A stretch of DNA of 64,000 nucleotides from Ostrinia nubilalis. Taxonomy: Eukaryota; Arthropoda; Insecta; Lepidoptera; Crambidae. Below are positions 12,229 through 24,777 of this stretch, piece after piece. The DNA lies in assembly GCF_963855985.1 (NCBI RefSeq), contig NC_087107.1:8246001-8310000 (forward strand), read 5' to 3'. Both the position numbers and the translations under genes were made by a program. Under the pieces are notes generated by a model. That model had not been told where the DNA came from. It made no database searches and saw only the letters and a program-made list of their open reading frames with translations. The stretch's first letter is position 1. Every line of letters starts with the position of its first letter.

Positions 12229-14693
12229 ATTTAAACTACGATAAATTAGTGTTTAGCTGGCGCGTATTATTAGACAATTACTCTTTGTTTCCTGCAGTTT
12301 TACAAAAGTTAATCCCGCACCAATAACCATATTTTCACTCTTACATCGACCTGCAAATCCTGCAATTCCTGGATTGCCTTCAAATTCCCAAAAACCACTT
12401 GAAAAGTGAAATTCAAAGCGAGACGCAATAAACTGTGCAATAGCCCGCGGCGGGCGCTTCCGTTGCTGGCTGTACCGAGATTTTGGGAAATAGCTTGGCT
12501 CTTATCCGTCTAAACAGAAGGTTCAAAATCGTCAACATTTGCGGATAGAGTATAGTCAGCATTAGAAATGTTGTAGAAAATGTAGTAACTAAATGCATTT
12601 AGTTTTTCGTGAGTCGCCGTTCACACGGGTCCAGATTTTTATTCCATCATGGAATTTTTATATCAGACACTATAGCTTAAAACGTTTCTTCATCATTTAT
12701 GTGAATAAGCATCTTCTAGATCTAGACAACCTCACTTCATTACAATCTGCAATCCTTTAGGTTAGATTATACATTTTGATCGAGAGTCAACAACAAATTT
12801 TAACGATGTTTTTCTAGGCTGACTGTACTACAGCTGACAAGATAAGCTTTGTATCTGCAGAATAATAACATCTTTATGATCCTAGTCATAGAGTTCGAAA
12901 TCGGGTAGCTGTACATAACTTTGACTGAGGCTAGAAGACATGTGGATTTTGCGGACTTGAGAGACGATGTTTGGTAAATGTTTGTGTTTCAAAATAAGGG
13001 CGTTATTGCATTTTGGGAACTGCAGGATTCTTCACCAATTTCTGTTTCAAAGTATATTAAACTCCACAGGGTAGTAAAGTGGGATTAAGTGTACCTAACT
13101 AGTTAGAAATAATATCGATGGAGAAAATTCCAAATTGTCAGTAGAAAAACAACGGTAGTTAATGATCTAGTTTCTTAACCACGTTCTTGCTATACACAAA
13201 ATCGAACTAATAATATTACTATGTGAGAATCATTAATCAAATTAAATTCAATTTAGCTAATTAATTATGATTAATAAATTAATTAATACTAGGTACATAA
13301 TATAATTTATCTTTCTCATTTTTGAGTTCGATTTATCATGTTTTCCCGTGTATTTTTGATATTCGTAAATATTTTAGCCAGTAAGAAAATAAATGGGTAT
13401 TTTATACCTACTTAATAATGATCCCAAATTGTAGGAATATTAGCGTGTCGTATAGTAGATAAAATGTAAGCAGGAAAACTTTCGGCATCATCTCACACAA
13501 TACAAGGGAATTTCATATACTTCATATTTGCCGAGAATAGAGAGTTCGTAAACGAGGTTCTGTCATCTTATAACCATAGGTGCAGTTTTGTTCCTCAGTC
13601 GATGAAGCACATGATGTCGTACCCTGAGTGCCCGAGCAACTGCACGCAAGAGGATTTAATGAATGCTGCTGACAACGCCACTCTTGTAGCGGAGTTTTGG
13701 GTTGACACTGTGTAGGTTTGTTGTGGACACGACAAGAAGAAGATAAACATACATATACGTACCAATGGGTACAAAGGGATTTCTTCTTCTTTTGCATAAT
13801 TATCTTTTTGTTCTATGTATGGATTCACAATTTGAAAGCATTCATCAATTTGCTCTTAATTACTCAAAGAACAAAAGGCCGGGGAATGGCGACGGATTGT
13901 AAAGCCACCAATCCAGGTGTGGTCACCACGACCACTTTGCCAAGAGTGTAGCGATGAAAAGGAAGAGCCAAAGAACATTTAAAATGACTGGTTTCATGAA
14001 CTTTATTAAATAAGGTCATATACGCGAGAGGGGAGTTTTTCTGTCAATTCTTTGCTTAAAAAAAGACGCGGACACCACAACACAGTGGCACCACATATTT
14101 TTTTGGAACGCATAAATTAAAAGAGTAGGTAGAATAAAGTTATTGTGTTACACTACGGTGTGAATAAGGCCGTCTACAATGCGTTCATCATCCGTCAAGC
14201 GCGGCGCGGAATTTGTCAGTCGTTTGCGCCTGTTATGAGACAACACATTCATGAGCCCACTTAATGAACCTTTTACATGATATAACATGTTAGCAGATGA
14301 ATATGGACGTTTATTTTTCCTGCTGCAGATGTTTGTCCTGTCCTGTCACTTCTGATAATAAATAGGGGAGGGAAAAACTTATAACATCGCTTTTCTGGGT
14401 CATCGCAAGTACCAGTACGATTTATTTAAAACTCTCTTGAAAATAGAACGGGGTAGGTACATTAGGCGAACTTAAAGTATAGGGCAGACAATGTTCTCCA
14501 GTCAACCTTTGGGTGAAGCAGGATTTGACAGTCCTCGTAGGACTTCTTATTGTTTAGGTTTTGCAGATAGTCCAGAATCCTAAGAGCAGATTGCTCACGT
14601 TCTATACCTACAACTGTCTTAAAAACTCGCCTAAATGATGTGATTTAAGTGATAAACATCTTTACATCCAAACTTTAACGTTTATAATACTTA
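12229..14693. other. Intergenic, nothing recognised apart from one dispersed repeat
   Basis: AT-rich. Bases 13,598-13,740 are the second copy of the repeat described at 6095-6240. No splice-supported exon was seen. Confidence 0.5.
13598..13740. repeat. Dispersed repeat shared with 6095-6240
   Basis: Same ordered words as the first copy and the same orientation. The minus strand again gives KPTQCQPKTP and EWRC. Confidence 0.6.
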
Positions 14694-14871
14694 GTCTGGG
14701 TTGCACCATCTTACTTGAACTATAACAAACGTCCAACTCAGCCTCTCAGCCTCAGGCTGAATTCCACCACCTAACTTTGACCGTAACTTTAACGATACCC
14801 GGTGTTTTTTGTATGGAGTTTGACAGATTTTTGACGTTTGTTTAGTTAAAGTAAGATGGTGCAACCCAGCC
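14694..14871. mobile_element. Harbinger-like MITE, family A copy 4, rearranged
   Basis: Flanked by TTA on both sides (14,691-14,693 and 14,872-14,874). The first 60 bases run in one orientation and stop at CAACTCAGCC. A nearly complete copy then follows in the opposite orientation and ends AGATGGTGCAACCCAGCC. At 178 bp it is longer than the usual 105-125 bp. Confidence 0.75.
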
Positions 14872-15108
14872 TTACTAACCTAGATAATATTGACAGAACA
14901 ATACGGAATTCAATCAACAAGTGCCGGCAAACGACAAAGTCGCAGTAGACAAATTTCTCGGGGGTTCATACACGCAAACAATTTGCGGGAGACAAACGTC
15001 TGCCTTGTTTGCTCAGACTGCCGTGATAGCTCAGGCGAGTTGCACAAATACAGTGTGTCCGCAAACAATATCTATTATACTCGTACACATAGAGATATAG
15101 AGAGATGC

Positions 15109-15397
15109 TGCTTCAGACGCCCGGGTTCGATTACCAGTGGGGGCAGATTTTTCTGTTCGGTTTGGTTGGTGGTAGGGCTTGTTCTAAGTCCGCCTGGCTA
15201 GCTACCACCATCTTACTTAAGTCTGTCGCCATAACAACAATGTTAACAGCACTGTTGTGTTCCGGCAGTTAAAGGTAAGATAGCCAGTTCCTCTGTGTGA
15301 GGATTCCGGGTGAAGCTCGCTTCCACCTTCGGCCTGATTATCACTTACCATCAGATGAGATACAGGCCACAGGCTTCCTCGTTATGGATAAAAAATA
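15109..15397 (+). mobile_element. tRNA-type SINE, 5'-truncated, with 14-bp target duplication
   Basis: The element contains a polymerase III B-box-like word, GGTTCGATTAC (15,124-15,134), the phrases GGTAGGGCTTGTTC and GTGTTCCGGCAG, and an A-rich 3' end (GGATAAAAAATA). The 14-bp word ATATAGAGAGATGC lies immediately before it (15,095-15,108) and after it (15,398-15,411). The A box is not inside the duplication, so the tRNA head is incomplete. A tail-only copy in reverse lies at 18,125-18,271. Confidence 0.85.
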
Positions 15398-15411
15398 ATA
15401 TAGAGAGATGC

Positions 15412-18124
15412 CAACTAATGCATTAGAAATTCACACACACAAAGAAAACAAAACATGTGGTCATTATCCACTACGGTATCAGTACTCAACTTTCGAATAA
15501 TCTTTAGTACTACGAAGGCAATGCAAACTGTTTACGGGTATTTCTCATCGCCACGGTTCTCATCGTCACCTTCGTGGCAAATTTTATTTTTAACTTATTT
15601 CAACTTTTTGTAAACAAAAATTGTAGCGCTTGATGTGAAGAGTGTATTCTCAGTAAATCAGTCAAATAGTGAGTCTGGTTTGGAAGCTTTAACGTTTTGA
15701 ATTTTTTGATGCCACGAAAGTGATTCTGTACTTCACAGCAATATTTTTTTCAAACTTTACTACTGTAAATGACTCTTAAGTATTTATAAAACATATATTT
15801 CGCCTTATTTTCATAGTTAAATGGCAATAACATAATATAAATAGGTAGGTACTTAAATACAAGACGTCACCTACTAAGTTACAAGATTCTACGCAATTGG
15901 TTTTAAGGGGTATACTGGTGGCATTCTGAAATGCTAAAGAAGCAAAAAAAAGGATTATCAGTACCTCAATTAAAATGAACTCTTAACTTATCAGTCCCTC
16001 AACAAAAAATATGTTTATTTATTGAGGCCAGATGACCTCGTATTTTTGTTGTACAACTTTTAACTCAAACTTCAGATTAAATTTATCTTACAAACAGATA
16101 CACAGTCACATATACAGACATACATACAGTCATACAGACGAAAAAAATACGAGGCCCTTATTTTTTTTATTGATGTACTGAACTCTACTTAACACGTATA
16201 ATTTATTCGTTACTAAAATATTGTAAAAACTTAAACACCAGTCATTATATTTTAAAATAAACCAAAGCAAGAAATCACTTTCGTGGCCTAAAATCACCTT
16301 CGTGTATAAAACACCACGAAGGTGATGCCAGAAAGGTGACGAAAATTTTAGTTTTTTATTCATTATGCCTAAATTTGAGTTTAACGGTTCAAGTCGAATA
16401 CTACGCAAATAAGTCTAACATGTTAAGTTTTCAATGACATAAGTTTCAATTAAATTGTTTAAATTTTAGTGGTAGAAAATATTGATCAAGCAAGCGACGG
16501 AATGTCTATGGATAATCACAAAAAGTTACGTATTTTTTTCGCGGAGCGACGATCGACTTATCTCACCTCCGCAAAGGCAGGAGCGCGACTGACGTTAACC
16601 GAATAGAACACAGTGATTGGTTGATGGTGTTCGGTTTAACGGCAATCTTGTATGATTACTCAAAATTTTAGGTACCTAAAATCGTGTGACCAACGTATTT
16701 TCCTTCCTCAATTCGAAATAATTATAAGAAAATATTTTTTTGACTATTGTGTGGAAAGTATATTTAATTACGATGATTTTAGTATTAAATAAATTGAATG
16801 AAAATTGTGAATGCAGTAACCAAATGTTTCATTGCAACCGAAGGTGTGACACGATGAGAACGCGAAAAATGACCCCGTTTTGTATCGTTTCATGTGATGC
16901 TTTTGTATTATTTTTGCTTCTATTACGATAAAATTTATTTTGTATGTAGCTAAATAGATATGTTATCACCTGATTTCAAAGTTATTGTTCTAGAACTTAT
17001 ACCGTTTATGAACTATTATTGTGTGACCATCAAATTTGAGTGTAAATGAGAAGTACCCTTACATTATGAGGTTGCTGCTGTCATCATTGCTTTCACGAGC
17101 AATGTGTTCTGTTTTTGGGCATATTGCTGCGACTTCGGCCCCGCCCCCTTGGCACATCTCCCTTTAGTTTCTGTGATCTGTGCTCATACATCTATACTAC
17201 GAGTAATATCATAAAGCTCATAGCAGACTTGTTAACTCGGAAAGGGATCAACACTGTATCGCCTTTTGCGAGCTGTCATCGCCATTCGCGCGCTGTCAAT
17301 TGCGAGGCGAGGCGTTTACGTTATGGTGCGGATAAGTGTGCTTTGGAGTCTGGAGTTTCATACAAAAAATACTGACCGCCTCAAGTTGATACGGTTACGA
17401 TTCCTTTTCGAGTTGATAGAGAGATACACCTTGCCTATTGGTTAATAGTATCAACTATCCCACACATTTTCTTTCATAACCACTCCAGATTGCTCGTATA
17501 CAGAAATGCAGCATCATTTATCAAAAGCGGCGATACCGAGGAAATTCTCGACCTGCTAAAGATATTATCAAGAACACATAAAAGCCCACACCTTTTGCTT
17601 TTTATTTCAAACAGCAGTATAAAGTTTCTTACGGATGGCTCTATCAACTGATAATTGATGGTTAGTTACTTCTTTCCAGCACTTCGAAAGTTTAAAGTAA
17701 TTTGGAAAATTGGAAATCTTTTTATGGACTTTGGAAAGTCGGGTTATATTTTTATAACCAGCTATTACCTGGAATCGGTCTCATTCCATTCCTTTGAAAT
17801 ATCAAAGGTCAAACTTTAGTGACTTACAAAATAAATGAAGCGGCTGAAATTATAAGTAAAGGGCATAGTAAAGGGTCAACAGTAAGGGTGCATACATACG
17901 GGTACATAAGGGTGCGTGCAGCTTTATACATATCGCCTAGTATAAATCTACCCAAAAAATAAATTGGTCAAGATATTAAAATTTGGAATATTAACGCTTA
18001 AATATGAATCAATTCTAAAATATGTAGCAGAATTCAAATCGGCAACAGTCATCTACTCGTAATATACCATTACTTTGCCACAAAGACTTACGAGTATTAC
18101 AATTAAATTAAAAATTGTAGCATC
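15412..18124. other. Intergenic with an iterated TCACYTTCGTGG motif cluster
   Basis: No gene. Copies of TCACCTTCGTGGC or TCACTTTCGTGGC occur in both orientations at 15,566-15,578, 15,711-15,723, 16,275-16,287, 16,294-16,305 and 16,313-16,325. They may be sub-terminal repeats of an undefined transposon. Bases 17,114-17,184 are repeated at 38,547-38,617. Confidence 0.5.
17114..17184. repeat. Dispersed 70-bp repeat (second copy at 38,547)
   Basis: TGGGCATAT..CG, CACGCCCCC-like and CACATCT..CCTT, then TCTATGATCTG-like words are collinear between the two copies. Confidence 0.55.
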
Positions 18125-18271
18125 TTTTTTTTTATCCACAACGAGGAAACTCTTGGCCTGTATCTCACCTGATGGTAAGTGACGATCAGGCCGAAGGTGG
18201 AAGCGAGCTTCACCCGGAATCCTCAACCACGGAGGAACTGGCTATCTTACCTTTAACTGCTGAAACACAAT
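18125..18271 (-). mobile_element. SINE tail in reverse orientation
   Basis: Starts with a T run (the poly-A tail on the other strand) and carries the reverse complement of the SINE body at 15,250-15,397: CACCTGATGGTAAGTG, ATCAGGCCGAAGGTGGAAGC, GCTTCACCCGGAATCCTC and GGCTATCTTACCTTTAACTG. Confidence 0.75.
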
Positions 18272-18716
18272 AAGTAAGTAATTGTACCTAAGAGAGAGAT
18301 TAACTTTCCAAAAAATGGTCTGAAATGCTGTCGTAACTACCTATACCTAGCTGTACTTTATTAATCAGGTAGAGCACGACAAGTTACACAAGTTACCTCC
18401 AACAGCGGTTAATAGAAACGTCAGTTCGCCACAAAAGCTCTCAAAAGGCAGAAACTTAAGTTCTCTATGAACTATAAGACGTACATTCAGTTGGTGATTC
18501 AAAAAGTTTAAAACAAGGGCGTGGCATTCTGGTGCAGGTCACGTTTTGTATTGGTGCTGTTCGCGCTGCGAGACAGTTGTTGGGACTGCACACAATGGTT
18601 TGCAGCCTGAATCTATTACCATTGGGAAGGCAGTACGGCCACTTCACTGGGTTAAGTAGGTAACTGTGGGTTAGAGACAGCTCTGAGTGGGGCAACAGAC
18701 GCGATGTTAGGTTTAA

Positions 18717-18918
18717 TCCTACTGACTATTATAAATGCGAAAGTTTGTATGGATGTCTGGATGTTAACATGTTTGTTACTCTTTTACGCAAAAACTAGTG
18801 ATTTGATGACTCTTTGCAGTATTATTGTTTAAAACCCAGAATAACATATAGGCTATAATTTATGACGATCTGTGACAAACTAAATTTCACTCAGTTGAAG
18901 CTGGCGGGCAAAAGCTAG
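18717..18918 (+). mobile_element. Helitron-like element, GATGTCTGGATG subfamily
   Basis: Bounded A|TC...CTAG|T. It contains ATAAATGCGAAAGTTTGTATG, GGATGTCTGGATG, CATATAGGCTATAATTTATG and GGCGGGCAAAAGCTAG. The copies at 21,177 and 38,732 belong to the same subfamily. Confidence 0.75.
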
Positions 18919-20018
18919 TAAGATATAATTGTTTAAAGTGTCGAGAACTGTCTCCGCCAGTTATAGCTGGGGGTTTTTTTAACAAAACTAACGCCGAATA
19001 ACATTGAGACTGCGTTGTTTATGTAATAAAGCCCGCCCGTTCTGTCACAGAAAGCCTTTATCGCTCCTACAGCCCCTGTTAAACCTGACTTTGAAACCCC
19101 ATTTCTCTCTTTAATGAAGGAGATGAATTCTGAAAAAACTTAAACGCGTACTAATACATTTATTGATAGGATCACTCCTGCCAAGTTTCAAATAAAATGG
19201 CCTAACTACAAACTTTGTACTCCCATTTCACCCCCTAAGGATGAATTTTTGAAAATATATCTGCGACCTGCGTCTCTATCTAAACTTACGTAAGTTCACT
19301 TAAACTAAATGGGCTGTTTGTTTCCCACAGGCTGTGCTATCACTCTGTGTATGGAATGTAAAGATGCGTGGCCCATTGGCTTTTATTGCAATGGAAAAAA
19401 TAACCCGTATTTCGGCACTGAGATAAAAATGGCACTTTCTAGTAGATCGTAGAGTAATTCAGTCCAGTGCAGTGCGAAGTTTTAAATTGCCTGTGAATGC
19501 TACAGCGAACTTTATAAAATTAAAAATCAAGATGTTTCTGTTAGTGCGCATTAGATCTATATCTTCTTTTTCTTCTTTTATTTTGGAAACGACTTGGTTT
19601 TGATGACCATGATTTCGCCAATGTCACGTAAACAGCTTTGACAAAGTTACTTATCAGGGTTTTCTGGAATATTCAAGAACCTCAGATTTATTTATACGCG
19701 ATATATTCGGTTAATGGATAACCGTATAATTACTCAGATTTAAGACAGTAATACCACAGTTAATACCACCAATTGCATTGTCCACAGTTGCACGCAAACA
19801 GAAGGGCGATTTACACCGCACGTACAATCGCGCATTATCGCGTTTGATACGGATAATCCCTCATTAGTATTCGGTTTGAGGTCGCGGCGTGTGCAGCGAC
19901 CGCGGGACGCTGAATCTTTCACGTGTTTACATGAAGGCTTATTAATTTGGATGAGAGCGAACTAAAATTAGAGTAACTAAAACTTATTTAACCAAAATGG
20001 GATATTAGTAATTTTAAG
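18919..20018. other. Intergenic with a possible eroded Helitron-like remnant
   Basis: Bases about 19,018-19,290 hold CTGTCACAGAAAGCCTTTATCGC and CCCCTAAGGATGAATTTTTG, reminiscent of Helitron-like interiors, but without definable ends. Confidence 0.35.
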
Positions 20019-20194
20019 CCTAGGCGCAGACCACCGACTTTTAGTTGGCCGATAGTTGGGCCCGATTCTAATTTGTATGAAGGATTTTATTGGCCGATAC
20101 CAAATCGGTATGTGCGCACTTTCATACATCTCCATACTGATCAAGAGCCCGACACAACTATCGGCCAACTAAAAATTGGTGGTCTGCGCCTAGG
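20019..20194. mobile_element. Foldback MITE, family D copy 2
   Basis: CCTAGGCGCAGACCACC at the left end and GGTGGTCTGCGCCTAGG at the right. The inverted arms continue through TTTTTAGTTGGCCGATAGTTG for about 45 bp. There is no coding capacity. Confidence 0.8.
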
Positions 20195-21176
20195 TTAATT
20201 ATTGCACTCTTTAAAAAAAACATTTCTTATCCGAAAAGGGGTGATTCTGGCGCTCAAATACAATATTTTTTTGTATAGGGCCAAGTTGCAATCTCAAAAA
20301 ATAATTCATTCCGTCCCCCACAACTTGTACAGCTGATAATTTATGTCAATGGAAAACTCTTCTTTATTTGAGTTGTGGATGTTACTTTTTTTCACTTACA
20401 AGACAAAATCCAAGTTTTTAACTTTCTCTATAGGTTCTATACTCTCTTACTGGCCGTTTCCAACGGCGGGAACCGTTTAACATAATAAGTATGATAAAGC
20501 CAACAAAACATACGAGAACTGGCGTTTTTACCGCATAAAATATTTCATAGCTATATAAAAAAGAGTGCGTCCCTTATGAGGCAGTTTCCGCGATATATTA
20601 GTTGCCCGCATATAATACCGAACATCAAATGAATGTTGCCATCACTAAAATATACTGCAAACGGGCTGTGGGAAACAAAATTTATTGTGAACATCTTTTA
20701 AACGCAAATTAGGGTTGGGGTTTGGTTGGAATCTATTAGGCTGGACTCAATACTTTTGAGTAAAAAAGAAGCTCGACTTGGCGGTGGCACTACCGTGTCC
20801 CCCGATTAGAGGACACATAATACCGTAATAGCTAACCACCCAGTTAAAAAAGTTGATTTGCTCATCATCATCATATTTAGTCAACTTCACCAAAGCCACG
20901 GTAAAAAGTTACCTACCAAAGTTAAAAGTGCGAAAAGTATCAAGTGGCGCCCCTAGCAGAAACAGTGTCGTGAACAGAAGTTAACGCTTACAAATATTTT
21001 CACTAGATGGCGTTGTGCTGTTTTAACTCGCGATATCATTTGCTTTTTTCCGAAACTTGATAGCAAAATTACGAGATAGCACGCCACATACATCTCAATT
21101 AATAGATAGGTTATAAAGTAATAATTTTTGAAAGGTGGTTTTACTATACTTTTAGCTAGACCACTTGAATCCTGAA
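20195..21176. other. Intergenic, nothing recognised
   Basis: AT-rich, with no supported gene or repeat. Confidence 0.4.
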
Positions 21177-21366
21177 TCCTACTAATATTATAAAAAATGC
21201 AAAAGTTTGTGTGGATGTCTGGATGTTTGTTACTCTTTCACGCAAAAACTACTGAACGGATTTTGTTAAAACTTTACAACATTGTTATTGTTTATAACCC
21301 AGATTAACATATAGGCTATAATTCATAACGATCTGTGACAAACTATTTCACGCGGACAAAAGCTGG
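21177..21366 (+). mobile_element. Helitron-like element, GATGTCTGGATG subfamily
   Basis: A|TCCTACTAATATTATAAA start and GACAAAAGCTGG|T end, where CTGG replaces CTAG. The interior is collinear with 18,717-18,918. Confidence 0.72.
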
Positions 21367-24300
21367 TACCGGTAACTACTTACTAATGAAGATGGCCGAG
21401 AGATTTACCATGGCTTTCTAAATCAATCTATCTCAGATTTATCTCATTTTTTGATTTACTTACTTCGATCTTTGATCCTTTGCTATAGGTATATGAAACA
21501 AATGCAGATTAAAATTGCCATAAACATTGACAAAATCTCAAAGTCCAGTAAAAGTATTGTATTTCACAAAGAATATCATCCTTATAAATGTAAATAGGTC
21601 CCTAACCAAAGTATTTTAAGCTTAGTGCACATTGCATTACAGAAAAGCCCTAGCGTGGCGTCTAGACTTAACTGCTAAGGCAGAGTGCAGGAACTCTGAA
21701 TTTCTTGAAAGCCACTGTCATAACATATCATTATGGCGCACGCGTATTCGTTATGCAACATAGCACGGGGTGAACAGTCAGCACACTTCGAACATTATTA
21801 AGGTAGAATTAAATGCAATAAGTTAGGGAGCTTAGGGCTTTTCATTGCATCTCAATTTTATTTTCCTTTCATGTAAAGGGTACTTTTCAGTTTCATGAAG
21901 TGTTTTAGTTATATCTGTGGTAACAAAAATGGGTTTTTATGTGTCCATTCACACATTCATTGAATAATGTTTTAAAAGTAATATTTGCTACAGCGTTTGC
22001 GTGATTACACGTATTTAAAATGAACATACTTACATAATATTTCTTTTTCTATGCTTCACTAATCTTTACGTTTTTTTTCACAACACATAAAACTGTCAAT
22101 TAATGATCAATAATAATAACAAATACCTTTTTTCTAAGAAATAAATGAGTCATCTTGTACTCGTATTGAAAGAAAACATAATCTTACTAATCTTGACATT
22201 AGTATCTATCTATCACAAGGAACATACTCGTAGCTGTTTTCGTTGGACTATGGCTATACATATGCAACACGCCACGAGCTCCCCCAAAGAATTGCATCTG
22301 AACTGATTCCTATTTACAACTTGGAGCTAGGTGGGAATTTTCAGATGGTCATTGTAACTTGTATAAAATATCCATAACTTCTTACTTTTCATTGTACACA
22401 AGCATTTTGTTCAGTAAAACCGCATAAGAAAACACAATGAGATACGTAATTTTTAGTAGATATTTGTGTATTTTAGTTCCTGTAAAAATCATAATTACAT
22501 GAACTCGGTTAAACAAACAGTGTAACAGCAGTCTTCATAATTAGCGATCAGTTTAAGTCAACTCTGAGAGATGACAGACTTGAAGGAATAAGGGAAAAAT
22601 CAGGAAAAATGTTAGGTACCTAATTAAAAGTACTAGGTAAGTGATACTTACGGTAAAGTCAATAATTAAACTTAATTACTTTTTCAAATTATCTAGGTAT
22701 GTTATCATGTTATATTTGTCTTGTGTGTTTTTGGTCATTACATCCCACACTATACACCTAGATTTTTTTTTCTGAAACTAGGTAGGTAATTGTATATTTT
22801 TAAAGTACAATACCGTTGGCTCACAATGCATTACGTTTGCCCGTGATGAAATTTTATTTTTTCATTATTCCCTTCCTGTGTACTTTTGTTTGTTATGATT
22901 TTTTTTAATTAAAGTTGTTAACACTAGTCATTGCCCAGAGTCGTGCTTGCGTAAAAAAGCCATGAAGTAAAGGCACAAATTACCTAGCAGTTACTGTAGA
23001 GTCATGGACTCATGGTACAATGAGTTAGAGTAGCGAAAACTCATTTTCAATCGAATTATCTTGAATCACAAAAATATTATGGGTAAGATCACTGTGGATG
23101 CTCAAAAAATCTAGATTCTTTTCATTAGTAATGAAATTAATATTTGGCAGCAAATTACGTAGTCTAAAGTAAATAAAGTTGTGTGCAGACATGAAAAAAT
23201 ATCACGTGTTAAGTAATTTACATGCAAGAAAAATGTAAGACATTTCAGATTCCAAGAAACATTTTTAATCTTCCCCCAGTTTTGTATTCGAAGTAAGTAA
23301 TGTGAGAGTTCTGCACCAAAAGCATTACATTCTGAATTCTAGATAAAGAATAGTCTTGAATATTCTCGAAAATTATACAACTGCGGCGCATCTATATTTC
23401 ATGAAAGCTTCATTTCGACTGCGAATGCCCTGTTTTTATAATCCTTTTGGTGTTTTCTAAAGTTTTTGTAGCATTACTTTGTATTTACATAATCAAAGGA
23501 AAGTACCATTTGGATGCGTAGATGTTGATGCTTATTTATTAACATCAAAGCCTTTTTCAAAACCCAAACTGCTAGCTGAATACGAAAATCAGTTTTGTGA
23601 TATTTCTTGTGTAAATAAATGTCAGAAATAAAAAATGCCTAAGTACGTTATAGTGTAATTGATATATTAAACGCAACACTTGTGCCATTTTCAATACGAA
23701 TTTTAACAAAACAAACATATTTGGTAACGAATTCCGATACTTAAAATTGAACACCTACGTTAAAACTATCCGCAATCACCTACTTGCATAACAAACAGTT
23801 GATGTATATTCATCAGGCGAAACAGATATAGAACGCCATTCAATATTTCAATTTGTTCCCTTTTTTAGCACGCCACAATGAATAAAATTTTCATGTAACA
23901 AACGAACCGTTAATGTTTATTTATTTTCGCAGCCCTGGCAAATGGCTACGAATTATTCATTTTTAGTTGATGCAGAATAATTTCGTTAAGTCGGAAATGA
24001 TATTACGGATCATTATTAAACATTTAATTCCAGAATAAGTAATCTGTAATTATCCCAATGGTAGATGGATGAATAATAAATTATTTAATCAACTGATTTC
24101 GTACCGAATCAGCATTGCAGCTAATTACAACGTAATCGTACCTACGGTTTGGATATGAATTAGTGTTTAGATAAGTAGCTGTCAAAACCTAAAATTCGTA
24201 CAGTTGATTGCATATCCAAGTAGGTAAATTTATTATACCTATAGCTTGATGTGCTGTCGTCTGTACTTACATTTACTATCTAGCAGCCCACCCTAACTTC

Positions 24301-24606
24301 GCGAAAGTTGAAGCGTCTACGTATTAGAAATGCAATAAGTAGTTTTTCGATGCTGAATAAAATAAATCAGAGGGGCTCGGGCCGTCGACCCATCTAAAAT
24401 GGACATAAAACTCAAAAATCCAATCAAGCCAGACGTCAGCTGTTATCCAGCGTAAATCAAGACTTCCATTCCGTAGATATATCACGAAACGTCTCCAAAC
24501 CTAATATCACGATCGCCTTATAACTACGCACAGAAATATTCCTTATGGCTGTCCAAAGTTTGGCCCTATTCCAAAATGACGGCGGCTATTTTGAGTCCTC
24601 CCGCGT
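21367..24606. other. Gene-free 3.2 kb upstream of the spondin-like gene
   Basis: Strongly AT-rich. No exon or repeat could be supported. It may contain regulatory sequence for the gene that starts near 24,607, but no specific site is claimed. Confidence 0.45.
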
Positions 24607-24775
24607 TCAGTTGACGCCTAACCTAATCGATTTTCTGGAATTGAATTTGCACCGGATCCTATGCAGCTAGAGACCGGTATATCGAGTACTAGAGGGAGTT
24701 GTTTGATATCGAGTGTATTAGTGAGAGCATCGAGAATCGGAAGCAAAGGATGATCTAAACATCCGTGATTTCGAA
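24607..24775 (+). promoter_or_regulatory. Probable promoter and 5' UTR of the spondin-like gene
   Basis: TCAGTT at 24,607-24,612 matches the arthropod initiator consensus TCAKTY and would place the cap at about 24,609, giving a 5' UTR of about 167 bases. The UTR contains a minimal upstream frame ATG-ATC-TAA at 24,750-24,758, out of frame with the real start. The initiator assignment is inference: no TATA box is visible and no transcript data are available. Confidence 0.4.
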
Positions 24776-24777
24776 AT
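24776..24777 (+). CDS. Spondin-like exon 1: first two bases of the start codon
   Basis: Exon 1 ends ...TTTCGAAAT before the donor GTGAGTGTG. Exon 2 opens with G, so splicing makes ATG followed directly by the signal-peptide frame. No other ATG in the joined leader is in frame. Confidence 0.75.

Noticed and set aside
15026..15037. TAGCTCAGGCG, a good tRNA A-box match, as the head of the SINE
   Set aside because: It lies outside the 14-bp target duplication and too far from the B box, so it is coincidental.
16020..16165. MITE with CTCGTATTTTTGT / ACGAAAAAAATACGAG ends
   Set aside because: The inverted pair is short and AT-rich, with no target duplication or second copy.
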